Assembly: GCA_019914995.1 (NCBI GenBank)
Contig: CM034135.1
Location: forward strand, 5,520,501-5,584,500
Length of the DNA stretch: 64,000 nucleotides
Source of the DNA: Acanthochlamys bracteata
Taxonomy: Eukaryota; Streptophyta; Magnoliopsida; Pandanales; Velloziaceae
Reading direction: 5' to 3'
A program made the position numbers and the translations under genes. Below are positions 22,398 through 36,679 of the stretch, piece by piece (within the stretch, counting starts at the first letter, position 1; every line of letters begins with the position of its first letter). A model generated the notes under the pieces. That model searched no databases. It was not told where the DNA came from and saw only the letters and a program-made list of their open reading frames with translations.

Positions 22398-25300
22398 ATG
22401 GCTTCTTATTCTCCTTCTACTCCACCACCAACAAATTTCTCTTCTTCCTCTTCAAAATATTTGAAGCTCTCCTTCTCCAATTCACTCTCTCCGTTCCCAT
22501 TCCACCACAATCCCAATCTTCCTCTCCACAAAAAGTCTCCATTTCTCTTCGTCCAAGCCGTAACCCTAACCTCCGGCGAGTCTCCGGCCCCACCTCCCCC
22601 GCCATCCAACAGCCCTCAAAGGCTTCTTCGGGAACTCGCCGAGCGGAGAAAATCAACCGTTAACCCCAAAAAGAACAAAGTTCCTCCTAGAAGATTCATT
22701 TTGAAACCGCCACTTGATGATGGGAAGTTGGCGATGAGGTTTCTCAACTCGCCGCAGCTCTCGCTGAAATCGTTCCCGTTGTTGAGTTCGTGTTTACCCA
22801 ATTCTAAGCTCAATTCTGCAGATCGGACTTGGATGGATGAGTACCTTCTAGAAGCTAAACAAGCTCTGGGATACCCACTTGAACCGTCGGAGCAGTTGTA
22901 TGATGAATCAAGCCCTGCTAGGCAATTCGATATATTAATGTATCTTGCATTTCAGCACCCAACAGATTCTTGTGAGAGAACTAAGGCTCGGCATGTGCGG
23001 AATGGGCACTCAAGGCTGTCGTTTTTAGGACAATATGTGATTGAAATGGCGCTCGCCGAGTTTTTCTTGCAGAGGTATCCAAGGGAGTCACCTGCTCCAA
23101 TGAGAGAAAGAGTTTACTTTTTGGTCGGAAAGAGGTTCTTGCCTAAGTGGATTAAGACCGCAAGCTTGCAGAACCTTGTGTTTCCTTTTGATGAGATGGA
23201 TAAGATGATTCGCAAGGACAGGGAGCCACCTGTGAAGTAAGCCTTTCTTCCTTTCCTTGAATTTTTGGTTGTGGTCTTTGTGTTCTGAAAGTGTGAAAAT
23301 TATGATTGAAGTCCATTTCTCTGAATTAGCTGTTCATGAATCTTTACGCTTGTAGTGTTGCTATATGTTTAAGTTAAAATTTTAGCAGATTTTTTTTCAT
23401 ATTTGACAGTTACAGGCATGGTATATTGCGTTTAGTTATGATAAAGATTAACATGCAATGAGGCTATTTGGTCTTAAATTTGGAGAAAAAAGAAGTGATA
23501 CGGGAATTTTATTGTCAGTGCCACTATGGGATCTCACTTTGCAATAGGTTGTGCTAATTCCCAAAAAAAGCTATGAACCAGAGTGATAGCATCTGGAACT
23601 AGATACAAATTGGACAGGGAGATGGTTGGCCAAGTAAAAATTTGCGAAGTATACTTTAGAATATATGAGTCTTTCTATGTATCGGGTACATACTTGAGTA
23701 ACCTTTACCCTTTTAGTTGCTACTGTTATTTGATAAATATATTTGAATCTTATGTGGAGGAGACTTATTTTTTTCATTAAATAGGAAGCAAAGCAAGAAC
23801 TTCACATGACTATCAATCATTAGATATGGCTTCAGTATGACTCATTTCTTTTCCTTTTTCTTGTATTAATAGATCTGTTTTTTGGGCATTATTTGGAGCC
23901 ATCTATTTGTGCTTTGGGATGCCAGAGGTTTATCGTGTTCTGTTTGAAGCTTTTCAAATGGATCCTGAAGATGAGAGCTGTCAACCAAGATTGAGACGGC
24001 AGCTAGAAGACATTGATTATGTTTCAGTTGAATTTGAAGGGAGACAACTAAGCTGGCAAGATGTTGCTGCTTACAAGGCAAGATTTCTCTGTCCTAGACA
24101 GCTTTGCCATTTTTCTTTCATTCAACTCATTCCATCTCTTTTTCTGTGTGACCTATTTGTATAAATTCCTAACTCATAGCTACTGGATGCAGCCTCCACA
24201 AGATGCACTTTTTGCACATCCAAGATTGTTTAGGGCATGTGTTCCTCCTGGTATGCATCGATTCAGAGGGAACATATGGGACTATGATAGCAGAACCAAA
24301 GTCATGGAAACACTTAAATATCCTTTGCCAATGACTGACAGAATTCCAGAAATTACAGAAGCTAGGAATATTGAACTTGGGCTTGGGCTTCAGGTACTCC
24401 CTAAATCTAGGTTTACTTCACATACTTTTCACAAGAAGGAACAGTTTGAGCACTTCTTCATTTTCAAGAATTGTCGTGATTGTTATTCCCCTGTAAGTTG
24501 GTGCCAGCTCGCATTCTGCAGTGCAATTGAAGAATTGCCTTGAATAGAGTAAATTGACATCCACTTTTTGTTTACTTTGCTTAATTAGTACACTATTCAC
24601 TTTTTGAGGACTCTGAAAATCAAATACAAACTGAGTAGTTCACTCATGATTATTAGGTGAGGACCCTGCAGTTTAGTAAGTACAAATTCAACTTCTGATA
24701 ACAAAGTAAATATGGAGCTAAGTATCAGGGCATTAAGAGTTTAGTATATGTCTGGACAGGAGGATTTTGAATGTAGAGGCAACAGAGAGTTGTTTATAGT
24801 TTGATATTGGCTTGGCAAAAGAAAATGCATGAGGGAACCTCACCTTCTCAAACAACAAGAAGAAAATGGATATTGCAGTGAGACAGTTTATAGCAGTTCT
24901 CACTTTAAAATACAGTAAACAGCATGCATGTGTTATAGCTTTCTTGTATAACATTATATTCCTTGTCTGTTTATATCTTTTTATACATTTCTTGGGCCAT
25001 GTTTGGATAAATGAAGAGGTAGTGCTTTTTAAAAAAAAAGGAGTTTTTAAGGATTTTTATAATATTTTCTTTATTTTTTATGGCTTTTTGAAAAAGGAGC
25101 TTGTGCGTACAATTATCCTATGACGTACAATTTGCTCGTGCCCTCCAAATTTTTAGAAAACTTCGTACAGCATTCTGCATGACTGTTTGGGCTTTCAAAG
25201 GCCGCCCAATAAAGCCATGCTGAACATGGTTAGACTCCAAAGCTGTTAATGCATGTAGTTTCTGTGCATTGGACTACAGCCTACGTATTTGTTGAATGAC

Positions 25301-26855
25301 TTTGTTCTTACTGGAGTCTCAGATGTTGACAAACTTCTTAAAACTAGATAGGACATGGTTCCTATAATACTGTATCAACTCTTTTAGAAGTTTTGGTTAT
25401 GAAATCTTCTTCATACAGCACAAGCTATTTGCATATATTATTTCTTGAAAGTGAAATGACCAATGGAATGAACCCTCATATTTTCTGCAGCTTTGCTTCT
25501 TGCATCCATCAAAGTACAAATTTGAGCATCCTCGCTTTTGTTTTGAACGTCTGGAGTATGTTGGGCAAAAGATTCAGGTATAGCTTTCTGCCTGTTCTTT
25601 TGATCTAAAGAAACTGCTTCTTTGCAACTTCAATTCATTTTGAATTTTTGGTGCTTATGATATTTGAAAACAAGAACGTTATAATCTTTGTTTTAATAAT
25701 GGTAATTAGGCCACCTACTGATGTTCTAATGTTATTACAAGCAACTTAAGGTTATCAAAAGTAAAAAGTTTCCTTATCAGCTCCACTTGTTTCCAGACGA
25801 TTGTGCTTATTCATTATTGTGTCTGCTGTGCGCGCTGCATATTCTATTCTAAAAGTTGAATTTTGTTTGGTCTGGCTGGTGTATGTTGCCTGAGAAACTT
25901 CAGGCAAGGGCTGTTGATATTATTTCGACATGAGACGAACTGCAACTAACTCGGCAGTTAGTAGTGCATGTATGCATGAACCTATATTTGTTACATGCGC
26001 TGAACTCACAACAGTTTAAGCAGATGTTTAAAGGAAAAAATTCAATTAATGTACAAACCCATTGCCTTGCATACATCGGTGGACGGGGGAAGTTTTGGCT
26101 TAATAAGTCTTTCTATGTGACTTAAGTTTATGTATGACACCCTAAGATAATTGAATTTCAGATTTTCAGTAAAGATAGAAGGAAGAGTACATTGGAGCGT
26201 TGGTCCATGTGTTTCTATGTGAGAACTCATAGTTTATAAAAAGGCCTACTATTGAGGTGCAGGCCTTTCTTCTCTGGCATCCATCAGTGGAACTTACCTG
26301 TTTTGACAAAGCTTGTTTATCACATTAACAGTATAATTTCCTAGTAATGACGAACCTTCATCAAATACTCAATTTTATTTCCATATTGCAATTTCTTTGT
26401 TTAAATAGGATATGTTGTTTTACTTGCAAACCCGAAGCGTACTTCTGGAACTTTCTAGTATCCTTGAAATTCATCAATATATGGAGCTTTCCTTTGATTT
26501 TCTGTGTTTCTTATTTATTTTATTTCCCTCTTATCAGGATCTTGTGATGGCTGAGAGGTTGCTCATGAAGCATCTTGATGCCCCTGGGAGATGGCTACAG
26601 GAAAAGCACCGCAGGGTACTCATGAACAAGTATTGTGGTCGATACTTGAGAGATAAACATCTGCATCAACACATAATCTATGGTGAAGCAGTACAGGACC
26701 AGTATGAGCATAACCGGAGGCTAAGGAACCCAGCAACAACAGCAGTTCAGCAAGCGATTCATGGGCTGGCATATGCTGTTTATGGGAAACCAGATGTTCG
26801 ACGCTTGATGTTTGAGGTCTTTGATTTCGAGCAGGTTCAGCCAAAAGCTGTTTAA
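22398..26855 (+). CDS. RNC1: RNC1, plastid group II intron splicing factor with two RNase III-like domains
   Basis: Five coding exons close in phase: 22398-23236, 23873-24077, 24193-24393, 25491-25577 and 26538-26855 (549 aa; Arabidopsis and maize RNC1 are similar in length). The N-terminus is Ser/Pro-rich with few acidic residues, fitting a plastid transit peptide. Two RNase III-like signature regions are visible: HSRLSFLGQ (residues 204-212) and ERLEYVGQ (434-441). Active RNase III enzymes read ERLEFLGD there; the last acidic residue is Gln in both, so catalysis is probably lost. The known role of RNC1 is to bind plastid introns in splicing complexes. The start was chosen because the upstream codon is TTG and the context AATTATTG-ATGG fits. 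Intron 2 uses a GC donor (AAG then GCAAGA). The gene converges on the ZIFL gene. Confidence 0.95.
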
Positions 26856-27672
26856 TTGTTTTTCATCGTTCTTACTTTAGAGGTGAATGCATATGTATCA
26901 TCTTTTTTCATTCTCTCAATATTCAATTCATATCTACTGTTTCCATCCTGTTAAGTTTTCGTATTAGATATCCATGTAAATTACCAGAAAAAATATGTAG
27001 TCACTGACACCAAAATGTTAGGTACAAAATATGTTATATAATCATTTTCGCATGGTTCAAAAGGAATATGAATCTAAATGATTCTTCCACCACTTTGTAG
27101 TCCGAATCACAAAAAGAGAATATGCAAGAACAATGATTCATTATGTAAGTGGCCGAATTCTCCCTTAGGCTCAATTGTTTCATCATTTATTTGGATTTTG
27201 GTTTTATGCAAGAGCAATGCTTCACGACAAGTGCAGTTTGTCTCTGTACCTGAATTTTACATACTAGCAATTTAAGACAAAATTGAATTCCCCTCTCTAA
27301 ATAGTATGTGAAGAATTGTCCCTATTCATCTAAAACAAAGATCTCTTCAATTATTAGCAATAAGGATTATTACTATCCGGACTTTAGTAGCAACTTGCAT
27401 CAGAAATTTTAAGAGTACAAAATTTGGAGAAATATATAGCATAGCAAAACACCTGACTTACACTTAGAGAGCAGTGCCGTAGTTTAAGAATTGATATCAC
27501 ATTTGAAAAATCCCGGACTTGTAGGAGATAGCTTGCTTCCATCTCCACCATCGGCAGTATAGGATTGTAAACTAGACAAGCTGGCTCCTTTACTCTCGCT
27601 TGCAGCTTCAAAGTATGTCAATGTTCAACTTCCCTAACAACACGCTGCCTCGCCAATAAACCATGATGCTTT
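26856..27672. other. Shared 3' region between convergent RNC1 and ZIFL genes
   Basis: About 0.8 kb between two stop codons, holding both 3' untranslated regions. No further gene seen. Confidence 0.6.
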
Positions 27673-27778
27673 CTACTTTTGAGGTAGTCTTAGAAATGGT
27701 TTGAATGTTGATAGAAACCCCATGAACTCGACCACATTCAGGAGAAAGAACAGCATTTGATCACCTGTTTCAGAAAAA

Positions 27779-27818
<40 letters not shown>

Positions 27819-30800
27819 AAAACACATACGAAAACACACTGTTGTCAAGGGAATGCATTTTCCCCCTAATATATTAAAAAAGAAAACTCTACATGGTCCA
27901 ATGTATGCACTTTTTTGGAGACGCGGCAAGGAAACAAATGCTTTTTATTTTTTATAATTTCTGCCAATTAATGAAAATAATTTTTCGCTCTGAATTACCT
28001 GGAAGAAAGGCAGTATCTTGACGCTTTTGAGCCCATGAAAGTCTGAATAGGAAATACCAAGTTAGATCTTGTCTGCATAATGCAGAATTAGATGATTGTA
28101 CATAAAAAATGAGCAGCTCTCTTTTGATTGATATGAAAAGATGCAAAAAGGAATGGGCAGTTCTTTGTAGTCTGACTATTTTTGGATGAAACACACCATA
28201 CTACAAATAACTTTTCCAAGCAACAACGTTATTATGTACTTAAATTTGACAGAATAAAGTTCACAGCAAGGTTGGCACTATTTTATACTTCAAGGGGTTT
28301 TGGAATTAGAGGTTAACAAGGAAAAAGTGTACCTAGCACTAATAGTCAGTGAACAAGATAAATGTCAAATTTATTACCAGCATAAATGGGATTTCATGAT
28401 CTAAATATTCTTCTATTTGTTGCATGTCAATTTAATTTTTTTATAAATCCATTATCTTTTGGAACATATATTTGTAAAGCCTTTGCTTTCCAGGCAAGAG
28501 ATTTAAGTTTATATGGGATTCCAAACATACGGAAGCTCTCTAAAGTTGAAAGTTTTGCGAAAACAAAGAAATAGGAATGGTGGAGATTGCTATATACTCT
28601 TTATCCTAAGAGATATATAAACAAAGAAACTCAAAAAGAGTTTTCCTTTGTGATAGAACAACAAAGATGTGCAAGCACAGAAAAGAAAAAGAAACAAAAG
28701 AAATACAAGAAAAGCTCCGTTCCAAATAGGCAAGGTGCTTTGCCTTACATTGATATAATCCATGTATGAATATCAAAATTGAAAACTCAAAGTAGTAATT
28801 TAGATGACCTTACTGTAGTAACAGTTGAAGAACACTTACATTGCACCTGCAGCTGCTGGAGCAACAGCTTTGCAGAAGGACATGAGGGTCATCGAAATGC
28901 CGTTTGCAGCTCCTCTTTGCCGTTGAGACTATCATAATATAATTGAAGGATGGGTCAGTTGACACAACAGTGGGGGACATCAGAAGGACTTACGAAATAA
29001 AATTTTTTTAAAATAAAAGATATTTTAAAAAATAAATTAAATTTTTTATCTAAAAAATAATAAAAATAAGTAATAATTCAATTTTATGGCATATAATTTT
29101 TTTTTGTATTTTTTAAATAAATTTTGTAAAATGTTATACAAAGTTTATTGAAAAATATAAAATAAATAATTAAAATGAAATAGAATCTAAACGCAAAGCG
29201 GTGCCTAAGAAACAAGTCGAAGGCCTTCACTTTGTTTATCATCATGGTCAAGCCAAAATAGTAAGACATGAATGATCAATAAAGTAAAACAGACACTCAC
29301 CGTGGCGTTATTTTGCAATATGAATGTCCCAGTAATAATTGAAGTCTGATATAGAGCAGAAGAATCAGATCGTCAGAATATTGCGCAATGCAATATTTTG
29401 AAATGAATCTACAAAATAATGCATCTCATAAAAGAGAAAATGTTCAAAATCAAGAGACTTCCTGAATCGAGGTATACATTTATTTATCCATGAAAGGAGC
29501 AGGACTTACTCACCACTTGTACTTTTCTTATGAAAATAATCTGCACAAGTTATTGCTAATAGGCCTCTTCAGCTCTTCCAATTATTATGGATTGTATATA
29601 TAATAAAGGAATATAAACTTGGAAAACAATCATGCTTTCTTCTGTAAGTTAACTTTAAAATCCTAATATGCATTGATTACCTCATTGTGGTTAAGTTAAT
29701 ATTATGATAAATCTCTATCTCTGGAAACAAGAAGCTACAGACTTTTTCCTTAAAAGTTGAAGCTCTGTTTATACTCACAGCGAGAACATTTTTCACCACT
29801 GATGCGCAATATACTATAAGTTGAAGACTCAATCCTGAGAGCCTAGCCATGAATGGATAAGTAGATAGTAACGGAATGGCTAGCACCTGCAAATAAGAGA
29901 AAGAGAACTTCATAACCATGATGCTATTGCCTCGAGCATGAAGCACTATCTAACACAGAGCATGAATAGTGAAAATATTATAATACAAACCGCTGCAACA
30001 CGGCATGTAACAACAGTTCCAAGTGCTTTATTGATTGGAGGATATATGAACACTTGAAAGATTAGAACACCACAACCTGTTTTAAAACCATTAACAAATG
30101 AAGTTAAGAAAATCTTATTAAGGTCAAAGTGGAGAAAATGAATGAGATAAATCAGAAAATTACACACAACCATAGTCCAGTAAATGACTTACGAAATCAC
30201 AATGCTTAGAACGAACTTAACAATAAACAAGTCCAACAGTGAGGCCTGGACACTAGTTGTTTTACAAATGAAAGGCTCTGGGCAAAATAATCAATAAATA
30301 AACAAAAGAAAAGAAGAATTCAATAACCTTTTAGTTTGAAAAAGGTAGATTATAGATATATAGTTAGAGATCCTTAAGTTGTTTTACGTAGAATAAGAGC
30401 CAAAATGATTCCATCTCCTTAATAAAGGATCAGGCTCATCACCTACAAGCACCTTTCTCTCAGTGATAAAATGTAAAAGCAAAAACAACCTCATTAAACC
30501 ACTTATAAATAAAAAGATCCATCACATGTACCTGAAATAGCAAGAACTGTTCCGACATCTTGAGATGAAAAATTCAGTCCACCATACTTCTTGTTGCTTT
30601 CAGCCCACAACGGAAAAACCTTACAGAAAAAAGACAACGGATTTTTAATAAAATGTAGAAATGTAGGAAAGTTTGAAAGATGAAACAAGTTACCTATGTT
30701 CTTTAATGCGAACATAGTGCCTCATTAGTATAAGAGGGTAGTGTATTTAATTACAGACTCAAAGTAAATATTATGAGATAAAGAATATCATGAATCTGAT

Positions 30801-33800
30801 GAAAGACCTAAGAGCAAGTCTTTAAATTCTGAATCTTAGAATTCAAAGTTCAAGGAATTCCTTATGGGATGAGATAAAAAGATGCTGTTTGGTAATATGG
30901 TTGAGAAGACGCAAACAGCAATCTATGATGTCAGGATTTAATGTGCTCTACTGCTCATCAGAGATCATCCGCTTCATTAAAGAAGAATTTGTTCTGAAAT
31001 AGAACATAAAAATATGTGCAATATATGAGAACATTATTACCTCTGTGTAAGCCATATCATGAAAAGAGAAAATACAATAAACAGCGATAGATGACATCAA
31101 TGTCCAATTCGTCCATAGGCTGCCCTCACAATCTGAACAAAAATCTTCTCCATCCTTTCCATTGTTCTCTTCTTTCGCCTCTAAAGCTTCAACCGTTCCA
31201 TCATTTAGTTTGGCTTTCTTATGCTTGTGCAGTGTTTCCTGATAGAGAAAAAAAAAAAAAAAAAGAATTTCACCAGATCATGCATATAGAGGAATAATCT
31301 GCTGAAGTCAAGTTTCTCGATATAGAATGCTATGATAGATAAAGTGAAGATGACATTTAAAGTTACTTTCTCTAACTGTGAAAATAATTACAAGACATTT
31401 AAATAAAGAAGGCACAACTCACCGGAAGCCAATAAACTGTCACGAGTACAATAACACCAAACAACGATATGCATAGGCAAGGCAGGAAGTATGGAAACCT
31501 GAAAAGTAAGCAGACTTAGAACAAAATGAGTAACTAAATGAAACTAATCAAAATATACTAAGTAGATTTTGCATACCTTCCAAACAATGATTTCTCTGAA
31601 AATACACTTGGAAATTTTTCAGTAGGCTGTTTCAAATTTTAAATATTTAGTGACAAATGTGTATACTACACAAAAGCAATCTATTTTGCATTAGAGCTAA
31701 GTGTTAAAGTCCAAACAAAATAAGAAAGTCAATCAAACCAATTGGTGCAAACTTTCAAGGCAACACATTGGGATATAAGTAACCTTACCTAGGTCCTACT
31801 TGATTAGTTCCTTGAATTTTTGTTATGCACTCAACATTATAATGTCTTAGCAAGATGTTCCTATTGGTCACTGTAGTGGTTAGTCATATGTATGTTTCTG
31901 CACCTTTTTCATCTAAAGAATGGCAGCTTTGGGAGTTTTCTATTGCTTTTCAATCCACGTTTGGCAATGGTATTGGATAAAGAATTCTTCATTGAAAATT
32001 ATAACTCAATACTGAAACTATTTCATATGAGTAAGACTTACTAATCTTCAAATAAGTCATGTCTTAACGAAATGCACCACAGTTTTACAGACAACGAGAT
32101 GCAAACAAGAATGCTCCTTTTCATCGTTATTATAGGGGTTAGTGTTCCCAGAGACTAAAGGCTTTCAGCTGAAGACTGATGCTTTCTTGTTGTTTGTTGA
32201 GGGATTCATCTAACTACCGATCAAGGATGGATTGGTCGCAAGCTATTATTACCTGTGCAAAGTAACCTCCAATAGCTGGACCAATAATTAATCCTATAGC
32301 CCAAGCTGAGTTGACCTGAATTAGATTGTTCTCAAGAAGTCATTATCCCGACTATAAAATGTAGCAAAACAGAGTTAATAACACAAACTTACAAGTGACA
32401 ATCCAAGAGCTTCATGTTGTGCAGGGCAAACCTCTGAAGCATAAGCCTGAAATTGGCAGGGAAATATTCATTACTCCAACTCATATAACTAGAGAAAATG
32501 AGGAAAATTAATATATAAAAAGTATCATCTTGAACATTTTTACACACCTTTACTGGTCCAAGAACACCATTTAGAGCTCCGAGTAAAAGCCTTGTAGTAA
32601 TTGCCATCCAAAAGTTCGTACTCAGTCCAAATATCGTGTTAAAAACGATTCTGTTAACAAGGTAGAAAATTCAACTACAATTGAAGAACTAAACAACTTA
32701 TATGAAACATTCACTACAGCAAGTTTCGGGCGGGGACTAGCCCACAGGCATCACTCACACAGCAATAATGCCAAGCACAATCACAGGCTTTCTTCCATAT
32801 CTATCAGCAACCATTCCCCACATTACAGAAGTTAATGCTCTTCCCAACATAAATGAAGCTCCTTCATTAAACAAAGCGGCACACAAGTCGGACTAACAAT
32901 TTGTAGGTCCTATGAATATGAAACTGGATGGAGAAGTGACCACCAACAGAACACCTTAAAAGTAGTGAATACTAACCAACAAAACCTGCATAGAAAGAAA
33001 CATCCTCCTCTCTTTTTGCGATATGCATGTCTCTTATCTGTACATTTTCAGAAGTCATCAATGAAGCTTCAAAAATTAGATAAAAAATGGTAACATAATA
33101 ATTCTTATGTATAATTTCAGAACAAAAGATAAGCTTCCTCCTATGTCATTTAGAAGAAATCCACTACCACTGAAGGAAGAAATATGACATAAGAATACCA
33201 ACTACAAAGTGATCGGGTAGCATACTTCTCTTGTTCCTACTCTCTACTGCAAAGAGATAAACAGGTATGCACAAAAATGCATCTATCTCTTTCTTTCTTT
33301 AATTTAACCCAGTTATCTTCGTTTTTATTTTTTGGTCAGATTTTATAGATACCATAACTCAAAAAACCAATAGATACATTTGCCAATTTTGACTATACAT
33401 AAAATGAAAGCATCACTCCCCTGCATGTTATTTTCTTTTAAGATTTGTTTGAACATGAGAGTGACGAAAATCAACTCAGAGCCTTTTTTTTAATTAATAG
33501 AATAGCATTACCGTTGAGTTGATTAGATTAGAGCCAATATGTTTAAGGACTATCCCACTTTGATATGAGGGAGGGCTTACAAAAGCCAACTCACAGTTGC
33601 TTCCTTTTTTTCTTCCTACTGTTATATATGTTCTAGATGGCTAGCAATGGATTAAACACCAACTATATGGCAGCCACATAGATCCTTGGCCCTTTAAGAG
33701 CTTCAAACTAGTTAAGTGATGTTATGAAAATAGCAAAAAAGAGCTCCTTACTGAAGGATGGAAGCTTCCAAAATACATCAGTTTAGGCGGACTATTGCAA

Positions 33801-36428
33801 TTTTAATAATCCCCAAGAACATTGACACTCAACAGAAGAGTCAATAATCAAAACAAAGTATGTTCTTATAGAATATGGCATCTGTTTTGTAAGCTGATAG
33901 TTCCTAAACTGATAGTAACCAAGTTATAGAAGTAATAAAAAAAGCAAAATACTCCCTCTGCTTATAAATTTAGTGAATAGATGATAAGATAATTATTGGG
34001 AGAAAGACAAGTATTTGGAAGCAGTTACTAGAACAAACAACAGAAGATTAATATCATTATGATCTTTGAACATACCATGAAATAAATAAATGGAAACAGC
34101 GACGATATAGGTAAAGCTGCAAGACAACATTAGGTGAATGTCAGTAAACTCTTCGAGAAGGGGATTCTAGAGAATATTACATCCTTATCACAATAATGAA
34201 TATTCAAGACTAATCACTCACTATATGCAAATAGTCAAAAGTTAAAACCGATAACATGGGGTAGTACTTTGTCAATTTCCTCAAGCTATTGGCAAGTGAA
34301 TGGTGAGATGAAAGATATCTAACTCAAGCATATATTAAGAGATGTGCAGCCACATGACAACGTATAATATAACTGTAAAATGTCAAGGAGACACTATCGC
34401 ACATCACAATTATCTTAAGCATTTTTCATATGCAATGGGCAGCTACTACAAGTAAATAGCCTCTTCTGATCATTGACTGCTGATATTCCTAACTAAGGAC
34501 CTTATATTCCTTTGAGTTGAACTGAATTATTCTCGAGAATCTCTGCTACCTATTACGGAGTATAGAGGGCTTGAAAATCCATAAGTTTCTCACTTATATT
34601 CAGAATCGCCAAATTTTAGTTCCAATGATCCTAATCCTGATTCCTAACGGAAGCCACTTCAAGGAGTAAACCTCAGAAACAGAGAGACATATCCTGTTAT
34701 CGAATTTTGCTTGATTTGCATTGCAAGGGTACTTAATACATTATTCTCAGTGACGAATCAAATTCAGATTCTAAATCAATTCCAGTTCAATATTATTACT
34801 TCCAAAAAGGTTGTACCATTGCTGCTTTGTTCAAATTGACTTTTAGGCAATATTTCTCATAAACTGTGGTACCTAATGAGTGTGACTAACTTCTGTATTG
34901 AAGCTCACAGATAGTTCATGAAGATACCACCTGCAACTTGTTGGTGATTGTGTGGCACTCTTCCACAATGGTAAAATACAAACTGTACTACTAGAATACT
35001 CTGGAATTACAACTCCATCAAATAGTTCCAGTTTCTCTATGTAAGTACCTCTTTTTTGTGCCTCGGCTACTGCTTTACCGGGCATCGTTTCATTCTCTTA
35101 TTTCTACTCTGTCTGGCAATTGACTGGCCATCTTAATGTAACATTGTAATGGTCTTAATTATATTTCAACCCAGTTTTTCTCTCTAATAAAAAGGAAGAA
35201 CTCCATCCAACAGTCTACAAACCTTAAAACAGAAGATTTGGTCAGTCCAGAGTAATGGATGTGATGTATGGTTAAAACAGAAATACAACTGTATTTCACC
35301 TAACAGCTCAAGCAGACAACAAGGCACTTGGTAATAAAACAAGTTACTGCTCATTGGTCCAGTAACTATGTACTCAAGGAACTATTCTCATATGTGGAAA
35401 CAATAGAACTCTGATTCCCAAATGAACTAGTCATCATCAACAATCATAGCAGCTGAAGAAACAGAGACCAACCTTTCAAACAATTCTATTTTTTCCTGGC
35501 AACCAACTGAGTTAGAAGGAAAACCCCAAACAGGCTCAAATACGGCTTTATCGTAGTAGACAGCAATGAGCTACTCTGAGGACTATTTTGCAAGTGTAAG
35601 CAATGAAAAGGAAATTATAACCTTTCTAATAAACAAAATACTATTACTGAAAATCAGAAGGAATTATTGCTACATATAGAACATGTGACCTTAAATTACA
35701 GCACGATCCAAATTATATCAGTCAAACATTATTGTTTCGTAAAATTTTGTTGCTACTTACATAGTAAATATGAAGAACGATATGTACTTGTTTTAAATTA
35801 ATAAAATTATGTAGTTGTTCTTAAAGAACAATTTGTAGTTCTGTACTGATCATTCCCTGCATCATTTATTTTACAAAGATAGAACAGCATTCTATGAAAA
35901 CATCGGTTATATACTTGGTGATAATTCCAGTTACAAAAATTACCAAGAATTAAGAAGAAAGTTATTACAAAGCAAAATGGAGATTGCGTCAGTATGCTCA
36001 AACAGTACACGTAGGAGTTCTTCAAGCCAACAAGTTTTCACATGAGAATTTGTTTATACAGTTAAATGGATTCTACAAATCAAATTCATAGGAATACTTG
36101 AGAACTATTTTGGGTTTTCTTCACGCCAAAAGGTTTTAACCATCACCTAATAACTTCTCCTTACAAAAGAAAAGACAATCATGTTTGAATTGATCATCAA
36201 AATGTGAAGAAGATTTTAAGTAGCAGCCATATAATTGCAACACAAAATGAACAAAATCAAGTTTTCAGTATACTCACAGGTGCATAAGGTGACAAGCCAG
36301 ACATAGAGAAATTCCTTGTAAGGGATTCCTGGATTCTCAATTTTCCTTTTCTCCACCTTGCAACCAGGGCAGTCATCATAATAAACCTTCTCCAGCAACG
36401 GCTGTCTCTTCTCTGCTGCCGTTTCCAT
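27673..36428 (-). CDS. ZIFL1: ZIFL-type major-facilitator transporter
   Basis: Seventeen coding exons, given high to low: 36428-36278, 34116-34076, 33037-32977, 32861-32759, 32650-32548, 32446-32393, 32315-32253, 31626-31577, 31498-31423, 31238-31041, 30619-30532, 30076-29991, 29886-29779, 29345-29301, 28928-28840, 28042-27999 and 27764-27673. All are GT-AG and in phase, giving 483 aa, close to Arabidopsis ZIFL1 with its similar exon number. Visible motifs are an N-terminal CPGC (residues 20-23), the facilitator motif GMVADRYGRKP (100-110), the antiporter-type WAIGLIIGPAIGG (176-188), a hydrophilic central loop rich in Lys and Glu (235-275), then WAESNKKYGGL in the second half. Family members are proton-coupled transporters of the tonoplast or plasma membrane linked to zinc, potassium and auxin transport; the substrate here cannot be read from sequence. 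Which ZIFL paralogue it is remains uncertain. Confidence 0.95.
27784..27812. repeat. TA microsatellite in the last ZIFL intron
   Basis: Uninterrupted TA dinucleotides inside the intron 27765-27998, close to the acceptor of the final exon. Confidence 0.9.
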
Positions 36429-36615
36429 TGATCACTAGTTAACTCATAAATCCTCCTCCAACAATAACAACAACCAATAAATCCCACAAAACAAGATCTG
36501 AAACAACAAATGAATAATGTATGTTTAATTTTTTTAAAGTTTATTTTCCAACTCTGTTCTCTCTCACACAGAGAAATGAGAGAAATTAATGCGAAAGAAA
36601 CGCTCTCTAAGTTAG

Positions 36616-36627
36616 CATTATATATAT
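36616..36627 (-). promoter_or_regulatory. Probable TATA box of the ZIFL gene
   Basis: On the minus strand CATATATATAATG lies about 190 bases upstream of the start codon and is followed by a pyrimidine-rich leader with TTTCTCTCATTTCTC. A possible splice acceptor (TTGTTTCAG near 36500) suggests that part of the leader may be an intron. Confidence 0.5.
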
Positions 36628-36679
36628 GAATGTGCGTCAATAGAGGTAGAAAGAAGCCATTCATCTACGTCTCTTATTG

